The notes beneath the pieces were generated by a model. The model searched no databases and was not told the DNA's origin. It saw only the letters and a list, made by a program, of their open reading frames with translations. From NCBI GenBank assembly GCA_023053545.1, contig JAKZAN010000181.1, positions 1 to 64,000 on the forward strand: a stretch of 64,000 nucleotides of DNA, written 5' to 3'. This document shows, in pieces, positions 33,246 through 42,329 of the stretch. A program made the position numbers and the translations under genes. Source of the stretch: Lepidurus packardi. Lineage: Eukaryota; Arthropoda; Branchiopoda; Notostraca; Triopsidae. The first letter of the stretch is position 1. The number at the start of each line of letters is the position of its first letter.

Positions 33246-33401
33246 TGTCACGGTCTAATTTTGCCAGGGCATCAATCTGGCAAGGGATTAGAGTAATGTT
33301 CGGGAAAGGTGGATTTATAGAACTGTATTTGGGAAAATTACAGTGGTAAAGTTAGGAGGACAAACACTACATGAAAAACAGAAGACTAGCACATAAAACA
33401 A
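33246..33401 (-). repeat. Truncated LTR between T1 and T2
   Basis: 156 bp matching the first part (+ strand) of the full LTR at 33402, up to the sequence ACATAAAACA, then one base, then the next TGTCAC. In element orientation it is the 3' part (U5 side) of an LTR, placed directly after the complete 3' LTR of T2 and before the T1 primer binding site. The same junction is found inverted at 47087/47088. Confidence 0.9.
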
Positions 33402-33814
33402 TGTCACGGTCTAATTTTGCCAGGGCATCAATCTGGCAAGGGATTAGAGTAATGTTCGGGAAAGGTGGATTTATAGAACTGTATTTGGGAAAATTACAGT
33501 GGTAAAGTTAGGAGGACAAACACTACATGAAAAACAGAGGACTAGCACATAAAACACGACTACTCTTCAGCACCTCAACGCTCGACTCTCTGTCTCCGTC
33601 TCTAATCAAGAACAATTTGCAAGGAAGCTTACTCCCCACCATTCGCCAAGCTGGGCATGCAATCCCACGCAGCTCCGGTGCTCCATCCGACACCATGTGC
33701 GTCAGCAGGATTGAAATTCAGCACATGGGGTCAGGGATCAACTTAGATTAGCAAAGATCAGCAAAGATTAGTAAAGCGTGAGAAAAGCAAGCAATGCGAA
33801 ATGTAGCCGTGACA
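33402..33814 (-). repeat. T2 3' LTR (413 bp)
   Basis: TGTCAC…GTGACA ends. In the U3 part a 10-bp motif (element sense CTRATCTTTG / CTAATCTAAG) is repeated three times, at about 33745-33775. A TATA-like TATAAAT (element sense) lies at 33469-33475, about 70 bp from the U5 end; its use as promoter is a guess. It mirrors the T3 3' LTR at 46675-47087 exactly in length. Confidence 0.93.
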
Positions 33815-34052
33815 TTACCCCCGGCCCGCTTTCGAACGTCCCGGTCGAAACAAGAGGACCGCGCGTCTTCAGCACCATCTAGGGCAATGCCAGGCTGAAA
33901 TTAAAGGCAAGCTTGCAAGCACATGGTTAACATCCGGGCGCGCACACCTAATAATGAGTTAACCACCGTCTAAACACCAGGGGGTTCTTCGGGGTAATTG
34001 GTACCGGGGAAAGAGAAGCACAACACTCCAGCTAGACTAGCTGTCTGACCCA
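33815..34052 (-). other. T2 3' untranslated region and polypurine tract
   Basis: Starts (minus strand, next to the LTR) with the same GGGCCGGGGGTAA tract as T1. No coding sequence recognised. The first 130 bp resemble the T1 counterpart. Confidence 0.55.
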
Positions 34053-34744
34053 TTAGGCTTCTATTTCCGCCACGGTCACTGGGGATGGGGCTCCAGAGGC
34101 GCGCATCCTTACTTCGAGCGCTCGAACGCGCCGTACGAGCGTATCCATGTTGTAGTGGGGTTTCTCGAAGTTGGCTGGCCCATGGAGCCGTAAAGTTGCC
34201 TCTAATTGTTCTATGCATCTCTCGAGGGCTTGATTACGGTCACTGGTGATTCGCCATAGGAACTAGCTCAGGAGGGCGCCGATTACCAACACTATGGCTG
34301 TGAACGATCCTCGAAGATGTTTTCGCGCTGCTCGGCGGCCTTCTGGAGCGCGTCCCAAGTCGTTCTCCAACTGGCGGCTACGTCACCACTCTTCTTCTCC
34401 AACGCTTTGATGTGATCGGCTATCTTCGGATTCGTCCAGGTAAGGTTGGCCGTGGGCAAATGTTGTCGGGTCAGGTTAATAGAAAAAGCGGGAAAGGACC
34501 AAGCAGGCATGCGTGAAGTGGTGGTTGATCGACCAAAAGAGTCCAAGGAGGCGGCTAAAATCCACTCTCGGCTGATGGCCACACATGCAACAGGGACCTC
34601 AATAATCCCTATCCCCTGAATTTTGATGGTATTGGTCTTACCCTCCCTGTCCCCTTTTAGATTTGGGTGGCAAGCATTCGTCACTACAATGGTCTTTCCG
34701 GTTGAGTACAACCATTTGCGGGGCCCTACCTTCCATTTGTTTAC
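34053..34744 (-). pseudogene. T2 Env-like remnant with deletion and stop in the membrane span
   Basis: Counterpart of 25817-26531. The upstream part (34292-34744) is one open frame, without the T1 frameshift. Near 34306 about 50 bp present in T1, coding the stretch just before the membrane span, are missing, which shifts the frame. The membrane span and cytoplasmic tail can still be followed in the next frame to a TAA at 34053, with a TAG inside the span at 34263-34265. T3 has the identical lesions. No in-frame ATG is seen near its start, so splicing from an upstream leader is possible. Confidence 0.6.
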
Positions 34745-34798
34745 TTAAGCTTGCCGAAACCAGAACGCCGTTGCTCCTCGTTAAACCCTCCTCCTTTC

Positions 34799-37700
34799 CT
34801 ACACCTCGTCGTCATCGCACCCATAGAACCTGACTTTCCCCTTATTCCTTTGAGATCGTCGTAAACCCACGGGCTTATCCGGGCGAGCACTGTACGTTAC
34901 TCTCTCCGTAACGCGAGCCTCAGGCTCCGGAGGGTTTACGTTGTCATCCCCGGTCGCTTCGTGGGTAAGCAAGTCAGCAGGTTCTATCGCCAACTCGCTA
35001 GCTTCACCCGATACCTCGAGTGTCCGATTGCGCACTTCGAGATCTCGCTCGTCTCCCAACTTGACGAACAAAGTTGGTTCGTCGAAGTCGTTAACTCTGT
35101 CTACAAAGGGTTTCAAGCGAGAAATGTGGACTATGTCGGATTTCCGTCTTTTGACCCCCTGAACCTCGTAATCAACGGGAGACGTTCTACGGAGAATCTT
35201 ATATGGGCCAAAGAAGCGATGGAGAAGTTTTTCCGACTTCCCCACTTTCCGAACCGGAGTATAAACCCATACAACGTCCCCTACATCATAGAAACGCTCC
35301 TCGCGAGATTCGTCATAACGCTCCTTTTGTTTTGCCTGAACTTTACCCCGGCGCTGTCTTACAACGCTAAAAGCTTTCGTTATACGACTGGCCATTTGAC
35401 CTGCCCCGCTTATGTCAGCGGAGTCTTCCATCTCGTCTACCTCGGCATTGGCACCCATCGCCACATCGAGTGGGAGTTTTGGCTCCCTCCCGTAGAGGAG
35501 ATAGAATGGGGAGTACCCGGTGGACTCCTGCCTCGCCGTATTGTACGCGAAGGTCACCGCGTCTAAGCACTCATCCCAATCACGGTGGTCGCTGCTTACG
35601 TACATGGAAAGCATGTCCGCTAGAGTGTGATTGAGGCGTTCGGTAAAACCATTACATTGGGGATGATAGGCCGTAGTCGCAGCGTGATTAGTTTGAAGAA
35701 TCCTAATCAACTCCTCAGTAAACTCTGCTGTAAAGCAGGTACCTCTATCGCTTATCAAAATCTCCGGTGCCCCATGTCTCAACACGAGTTGTTGCACGAA
35801 GAATTTGGCAACTTCCTCGGCCGAAGCTGATGGGACAGCCTTGGTCTCAGCCCACTTCGTTAGATAGTCGACTGCTACAATAATGTGCTTGTTACCGCGC
35901 GGGATCTCGGGGAACGCGCCAAGCAGATCAATTCCGACTTTTTCGAAGGGCCTATCTACCTTGATCGGGGCCATTAAACCTTTCTTTTTCGTCGTTTCTC
36001 CTTTCCGGGTTTGACAATCCGTACAGGAGGCGACATAACGAGCTACTTCATTCATCATTTTGGGCCAGTAGTATCTTCTTCTGATCTTGTCCCAAGTTCT
36101 TTTGAGACCTAAATGGCCAGCAGTGACATCGTCATGACAGGCGTACAGAACCTCCCTTTTCAGAGAAGCAGGTACGCAGAGCCTTAGGCGACATTCGCCC
36201 CTTCTTACCAACATCCGAAAGAGTTTGCCCTCTCGCATTGTGTATTGGGCGACTTTACGTTTTTCTATAGCTTTTGGGTTAACTGTCTCCAAGATGGTGA
36301 TAAGCCTTACCCATCTGGGATCTACCCGTTGCTCTTTTTCAACATCGGCTAAAAGTGTGTCAACTGCGTGAACAGCAATCCCAAACACTACCGGGCCGTT
36401 GTCGTCGCCTTCTCCAGCTGGGGGGTCAACGGGGTTGCGTGACAGAGGGTCAGCATCATTATGAACCCTCCCACTCCGATGTACGATTTGAAACTCGTAT
36501 TCCATCAGAGCGAGGGCCCACCTAGCTAACCGCCCTGTGGACTCCCGTTTGGTCATTAGCCAACACAATGCGTGATGGTCTGTGACAGCTTTAAAAGGTT
36601 TACCCCAAACATACGGCCTAAATTTCTTTACGGCCTATACGAGAGCTTGCTTGAGGTCTTCAAAAGCAGACTGTTGCTCGACACCCCATGCAAATGGTGT
36701 ATTTAATTTGGTAAGCCTGGAGAGAGGTTCGGCCCTAGCTGAAAAATCTTTCACGAATTTTCTGTAGTACGAGCATAGGCTCGTGAAACTACGAACCGCC
36801 GTAAGATTTGCCGGCGTTGGAAAGTCCGTGACGGCTGTTAATTTACTGTCATCCGGCCTAATACCCTCCCGGTCCACTATGTGTCCAAGCACCTGAACAG
36901 TTTCGCAGTCAAAGCGACATTTGCTAGGTTTTAGCTTCAGCCCTGCTTTACCTAAGCATGCCAAAATGGCGTCAACATCTACCACATGCTTCTCGAAAGT
37001 TTTGGAGAAAATTACCACATCGTCTAGATAGATTAGACAAATTTGCCACTTGAAACCTGCTAAGATAACGTCCATCATCCTTTGAAAGGTGGCCGGTGCG
37101 TTACAAAGCCCAAATGGCATTTTCGTGAATTGGTATAGGCCATCCGGTGTTATGAATGCCGTTTTCTCCCTATCTTCCTCCTTTACTCCTACTTGCCAGT
37201 AACCTGACATGAGGTCTAAAGTGCTGAAGAATTTCGAACCTTGCATGGAGTCCAAGGCATCATCCGTCCTGGGCAAAGGATAAACGTCCTTGATCGTGAC
37301 GGAATTTAGCCTCCGGTAGTCAACGCAAAAGCGCCAAGTACCGTCTTTCTTCTTTACCAAAACTACGGGGGAAGACCATGGACTGCTTGGTGGTTCTACC
37401 ACCCCTGCCTCTATCATTTCTTCCACCTGCTGCCTAATCAGCTCTTTTTCCCTGTAGGCGCTCCGGTAGGGAACCTGCGAAACGGGATTTGCGTTACCCG
37501 TATCTATTCCGTGCTCTACCACGTTGGATGCACCTAAATCTTCTGAACCCCCGGCAAAGCACTGGCGATGCTTACTTAGCACCTCTCTAAGCGCTTGCCT
37601 TTGATCATCGTCTAATCGATAAGAGATACAGCCATCCAGGGTCTCGTCAGTAACTACTCCTTCCTCTGCTTCCACTACGTGGGGTACCTGGTCTTCGACA

Positions 37701-39777
37701 CTGCCTAAAACTGTCCCCGCAGCCACCCATTGGGCCTCCGGACCAAAGTTTACTAGCATTACCGGACCGTACCCACCCTGAAAGGTAGTTATGCTTCGAC
37801 CTAAGCTGATCCCTTTTTCGATTAATAATCGCTTCTCGGGTTCTACCAGGAAATCCTGAGCTTCGTCTTCAGACGGCGGTGTTAGTTTACATTCGCCCCA
37901 TGTGTCTGAACCCTGGTTCACAAGGTGGACATTAATGGGTATTCCCGATCGTGGGGGAATTTTGTGGGCCTGCAAGGAGGCTAACCTAAGCGGCCTACCT
38001 TGCTTCTTTTGACTTTTCCCTTTTGCGGCCAGCAACAGGCAACTGAAAGGATTCTCTCTCCCGCTGGGATCTCTAGAGGTAGGATCAGCGATCTTACTAA
38101 CGTCTATGTCACTGTCACTTCCGGCTTTTTCACTTGTCAGAGAAGGTCTACAGTTGGGACTTTCGCTATGGATTTCTGAAAGAATTTCGCAACAATCTGT
38201 GCCTCCTGGGTCCCATGCCTCGTCCTGACCTAACCTTGCCTCGTGGCACTCCACATCCACCACCTCAAGTCCGTGGGAATCCTCTCTCGCGGCAGAGCCA
38301 GTACTTTTTGGTTTCGCCCTCGGTGGGGGTTAACGCGCGAACAGCGGAAAAATTCAAATTCGCGCCTTGGTTTACCGTTTTTGTGGGAGGGGCAACTAGC
38401 AGAGCTCCGTTGACGGTCTCGCGGGGAGATCCCTGAAAAAGAAAAATGCACATGGAACGCAAGAAGGGTGGCACTAGAGAGAGGGGTGTAGAATGTCTTC
38501 CCCTCTCTTCTTGGTATTTAGCTACTAGAGACATAGATACGGGCAAGCTCTTCGTTACATCAGTATCTCGCCGTATCTCCAGAGGGATTCCCCAACACCC
38601 TTTTTCAGTTCTTGCACTCACACGCGCCTCACCAGGGGAGGTGATTTCCCGTTGTCCCTGGATCGCGCATACCACGGTGTTAAGCTCACTAGCTACATCC
38701 TGAATCTGCCTCACGAAGGTCAGGGCCTCCTCACAAACGGTATCGCGTGCACATTCCTCGTGGTGTATCTCGGGTTGCCTGTGGGGGTTTCCCGTGGAGC
38801 ACTCACGCCGTTAGCAAGGGCGTCAGTACATGGAGAGACTAGGGGCGCCACCTGTTGAGGAATTTTCGAACAGTCTGCAAGATCAGTTTGTGCTTGAAAA
38901 TTTGAAACGGGTACTGTGGCAGGGCTTCCCCGCAGCAGGATCTCGGGATACACAAGGCTTGGAACGTCCTTGACATCCGAGAGCGGTGCTACGGGAGCCA
39001 CTATAGCGTAGCCAGCTGGCGTACATTCCTCAATTTGATGCTCAGACTCTCGTTCTTTGCTCGTAGTTTTCTTTGCCTTCCCTACCATCTGATCCTTCAT
39101 TCTCCTATCTTGCTTTTCTGTTCGTTCCTCGTGGATTTCTACTACCTCAGTTATTTTATTTTCCTCGTTGGAAAGGATAATTGGCAGCTCCACTCGTCCC
39201 TGTACACTCGGCTTTCGATCGGCTCTAGTTTCCCTGGTTCCATCTAGCTCGGTGGCATTGAGCATTCCCACTACCGTTTTGTCCTTGTTTTTAACCCTCT
39301 TTAGGCAACAGGTCGCCTGTGCAATTACGTTGCTAGCGCCATCTCCGATGGGCTTTTCCTCACTTTCCCGATGACCTGCGAGGGTAAACCCATCATCCCT
39401 ATATCGGAGGGTCACATCACCTAATTGCCTAAGCAAATCGTTGCCTATGATTAGTTCTGCCAAGCCGTTGTTAAAGACAACGGCTTTCGTGTATACCTCC
39501 TTCCCTGCGAGTCAAACCCCGATATTCACACCACCTCGAATCTTAGCAAGCTCGCCGTTTGCTACAACTATCTCGGGTCCCTCCCAGGCTACCAGCTGCG
39601 CCTGGGTACGTAAGGCCCAATCTTCAGAAACCACGCTCACGGCCGCACCAGTGTCGATGATGGCTATCGTTTCGACTCCATTACACACTACCTTTTCTCT
39701 GACGAGGTTGGGACAAAACACACATAAGAGGGGGATCTCAATGACCTGGGCGACTCCGCCCCCCGGAGCCGCCCTTT
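34799..39777 (-). pseudogene. T2 pol, multiply broken
   Basis: Protease with DTGA and start of pol at 39512-39777, ending in TGA (39512-39514; CGA in T1). The same frame resumes at 39463. A 173-bp segment absent from T1, flanked by CCCGAGAT repeats (about 38767-38947), throws the frame, so it stops at 38720. The frame then runs 38265-38714 and shifts again near 38310. The RT part (36635-38263) is intact and includes YLDD. At about 36640 a deletion of 195 bp relative to T3, between two AGCTCTYGT copies, removes the first half of RNase H including its catalytic DFGIGAVL region, and TGG has become TAG there. Integrase (34799-36568) is intact, ending at the same codon as T1 and T3. Confidence 0.92.
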
Positions 39778-39787
39778 TTAGTTTTCC
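39748..39787 (-). promoter_or_regulatory. T2 gag-pol -1 frameshift signal
   Basis: GGAAAAC (39781-39787, minus strand) precedes the gag TAA; an 11-bp stem-loop follows at 39748-39774 after 6 nt. The stem-loop is unchanged relative to T1, although the stop codon is TAA here instead of TAG and the flanking codons differ. Confidence 0.68.
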
Positions 39788-41318
39788 AAACACGAATCTT
39801 CTCTATCGCTATCCGAGCGCCGTCCTGATGGTCTATCCAATCTCGACTTGCCACCCTTATCCCTGTTCTGAGATTCTTTATCCCCCTTTCCCTTCCCGCT
39901 TCCCTTGTGGTTTGGCCCACGTTCCTTGGACTCGGGATTGGCACAGTAACGTGCAATGTGCCCTGGTTTCTGACAGCGGTAACAAATAGGCTTCCCATCG
40001 TGCGTGCGGGGATGGGGGGGATAGGGACGAGTTGGGGAATAAGGACGGCCAACCTTACCTGACGGTTTCGCGAAACTTTCGCGGAACTGCTGGAATTCAC
40101 CGGCGAGTTTCTGAACGGCCTCCTCGAGGGCACCAGATTCCGCCGACGAACCGTTTCTCGGCCTTGGAGGTTCAACCGGCACAACAGGGGTGGGGGGTCC
40201 TTGTCCCCACACGTTCACACCGGCTATTGCGGCCTGCCTTGCACTGGCCTCTTCGTTTCTCATCACGCTGGTCCACCACGATTGCGACACCCGGCTTCTC
40301 TCCTGGCTGAACTCCAGGAGGTTCGCCTCTTCCAAAAACTTTTCGCATGTTTGCACATTCGCGCGTGATAACGGCTCCACCAAGGCGGGCCGTAAACCGC
40401 GAAACAAGTGGTTAAGCTTGTTATAATCTGACATGGTGGGGTGCACTTCGCGGCACATGTTGATTACATCCAGGCAGTATGCATTCACACTTTCCTCGGG
40501 GTGTTGTACACGCATCTGCAGGCGGGCGGTGTTACGCAAGACCCGCCCCTGCGGGACGAAGAATTTGCAAAACTCGTCTTTCAACACTCCCCAGGACGGT
40601 GGAGACGATACACCAACGGGATATTTGTTGTGGTACCACGTGTCTGCCAGACCGTCGAGACTGGTGCCGAAGCATTCGAGCTGATCTTGGTCACTCCATC
40701 CATTGAAAACGGCAATCTGCTCGTACTTGGCCAAGAAGCGTAGGGGGTCCTCATCGTGGGTTCCCGCGAACCGCGGCGCACTCATCGCCTTCCGCAACCT
40801 ACCGGGCGCCCCGGGGTTTGCCATGGTTGAGGTAGGGCTGTTTGGCTCGACAAGGAGGTCTACGAGTCTCACAACGGATCTTCGCGGTGAAGGGGTGGTA
40901 CGGCCGGCTTCAATAGTCGACCTTTCAATCGCCTCCAACTCTTCCCGTACCGCGGAGAACTGGTACCTCCTGCGAGGGGTTTCCGGGCTGAATTCCGGCT
41001 CGCTGGGAACGACGTAGCAGGTGCGGTCTAGATCCGGGCTCTGGGGACGGTCGGTTTCGTCGTCTTCGGACGGGTCAGCTGAACTCCACGGAATCTCTTG
41101 CGCTTCCAGAGTAGGTTTCCGTGGGCTCGAGGCAGCAATGGCTCGACTGCTTCCTTCCGCTTTTCTCCGGGCTGACGGCGTACCGACACGGAACGGGCGA
41201 ACGATGACACCCTTGGGGGCAACGTTGGGGCACCTGGGATACGTGTACCCTGGCGATTCGGGCAAGGAACGCCTTTACCGGTTCCCTCGGTCTTCGGGAT
41301 CGCCACAGTGTCACTCAT
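39778..41318 (-). pseudogene. T2 gag, N-terminal frameshift
   Basis: The start (41318) matches T1 Gag for about 58 codons. Then 34 bp present in T1 and T4 are missing at about 41145, which puts the rest out of frame. From there to 39778 the capsid region and the CCHC knuckle (CYRCQKPGHIARYC) are open. The capsid part differs from T1/T4 at many positions (for example SWGVLKDEFCKFFVPQ), clearly more than the flanking parts do, so this gag belongs to a sister lineage or is recombinant. Confidence 0.88.
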
Positions 41319-41386
41319 GAAACCCCCAAGTCCTAGTTAGGTTCTAACACAAAACACGTAGCCTAACTTTACCAATCAAACCACCT

Positions 41387-41404
41387 TTCCCGGTCGATGC
41401 ACCA
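41387..41404 (-). other. T2 primer binding site, tRNA-Gly type
   Basis: Identical 18-nt site to that in T1 (TGGTGCATCGACCGGGAA on the minus strand), two bases from the LTR end at 41407. Confidence 0.75.
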
Positions 41405-41406
41405 AT

Positions 41407-41807
41407 TGTCACGGTCTAATTTTGCCAGGGCATCAATCTGGCAAGGGATTAGAGTAATGTTCGGGAAAGGTGGATTTATAGAACTGTATTTGGGAAAATT
41501 ACAGCGGTAAAGTTAGGAGGACAAACACTACATGAAAAACAGAGGACTAGCACATAAAACACGACTACTCTTCAGCACCTCAACGCTCGACTCTCTGTCT
41601 CCGTCTCTAATCAAGAACAATTTTCAAGGAAGCTTACTCCCCACCATTCGCCAAGCTGGGCATGCAATCCCACGCAGCTCCGGTGCTCCATCCGACACCA
41701 GGATTGCAATTCAGCACATGGGGTCAGGGATCAACTTAGATTAGCAAAGATCAGCAAAGATTAGTAAAGCGTGAGAAAAGCAAGCAATGCGAAATGTAGC
41801 CGTGACA
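41407..41807 (-). repeat. T2 5' LTR (401 bp)
   Basis: TGTCAC…GTGACA. Lacks 12 bp (TGTGCGTCAGCA on the + strand) present in the 33402-33814 LTR at about 33695; otherwise about three base differences by eye. It lies at the inner side of the inverted duplication and has no mirror copy. Confidence 0.92.
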
Positions 41808-42329
41808 TTTGAACCATCGAGAACCATCGAAACCATCGTGAACCACCGAAACCATCGTGAACCATCGAAACCATCGTGAACCATCGAGGCTTCCCCAGAG
41901 GGGGAAGAGTAAAGAGAAACTCTGCAAAAGAATAGGTGAGCCCCGATTCCCTCGGGATGGCGCACAGTACCGGCCGTCAGGTCATCTCGCCGACGAGAAA
42001 ATGACGGAGGCCGTGCAGATCTCCACCACGATTAAGGAGGGTTGGGCGTGGTCGTGCCGTCGAGGTGGAGGTGAGACTCCAAAGGTGAAGCCTGGGATTG
42101 AAAGGTCCTCGGCTCCGCCGAGGCCGAAGGAGCCAGATAAAGGGGGAGAGCTTTCTGAATTTTTAGTACAATCTTCCACAGCTGAAAAAAGAGAGTCACC
42201 GGAAACCCCTTATTGTCCCCATGAGCAAACAGACGAGAAAATGGAACAGGATGCGGTCCTCTTCCCGGATTTAAAGATCCACGAAGACGAAGATACGAGA
42301 GTAGAGAAGATGGTTGCCTTAAGGGAGTA
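41808..42329 (+). other. Non-mirrored spacer: 19-bp minisatellite and open frame joined to T3 pol
   Basis: Directly after the T2 5' LTR comes a minisatellite of 10- and 9-bp parts (GAACCATCGA + AACCATCGT), about four 19-bp periods at 41810-41888. A small hairpin CTTCCCC/GGGGAAG (41890-41907) follows. From 41857 an open frame of 202 codons runs in the same phase as T3 pol, as far as a TGA at 42463-42465. Its first 150 or so residues (rich in K, E, P, S) match nothing else in the window. Its end (REYRIPPRSGMPIHVNL) corresponds to the protease-RT linker of T1/T4. It may be the 5' part of a related, diverged element or a captured host segment; I cannot tell which. Confidence 0.6.

Larger units (their letters stand above)
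25127..33401 (-). mobile_element. Ty3/gypsy-type LTR retrotransposon T1 (tandem partner of T2)
   Basis: Minus-strand element: 3' LTR 25127-25536, env remnant, pol, gag, primer binding site, then only a 156-bp truncated 5' LTR (33246-33401) that abuts the 3' LTR of T2. The gene order protease-RT-RNase H-integrase in pol places it in Ty3/gypsy rather than Ty1/copia. Gag is intact; pol has one nonsense codon; the env remnant has a one-base frameshift. Its 3' LTR matches the truncated 5' LTR well for about 85 bp and then diverges strongly, so the two ends are not a simple LTR pair and the element may be chimeric. The flank at the left end is satellite (…AATAT before TGTCAC). Confidence 0.9.
33402..41807 (-). 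mobile_element. Ty3/gypsy-type LTR retrotransposon T2, defective
   Basis: Minus-strand element with two matching LTRs (33402-33814 and 41407-41807), polypurine tract, env remnant, pol, gag and primer binding site. By eye the LTRs differ by about three substitutions and one 12-bp deletion, so the insertion is young. It has many lesions: a 34-bp deletion in gag, nonsense and frameshift changes in the protease/linker part, a 195-bp deletion in RNase H and a damaged env remnant. It forms a tandem with T1, sharing the LTR junction at 33401/33402. Beyond its 5' LTR no target duplication is recognisable. Confidence 0.92.

Noticed and set aside
41741-41965. Minus-strand 74-codon frame over the 19-bp minisatellite
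   Set aside because: Only the repeat read in the other direction, continuing into LTR; no support as a gene.
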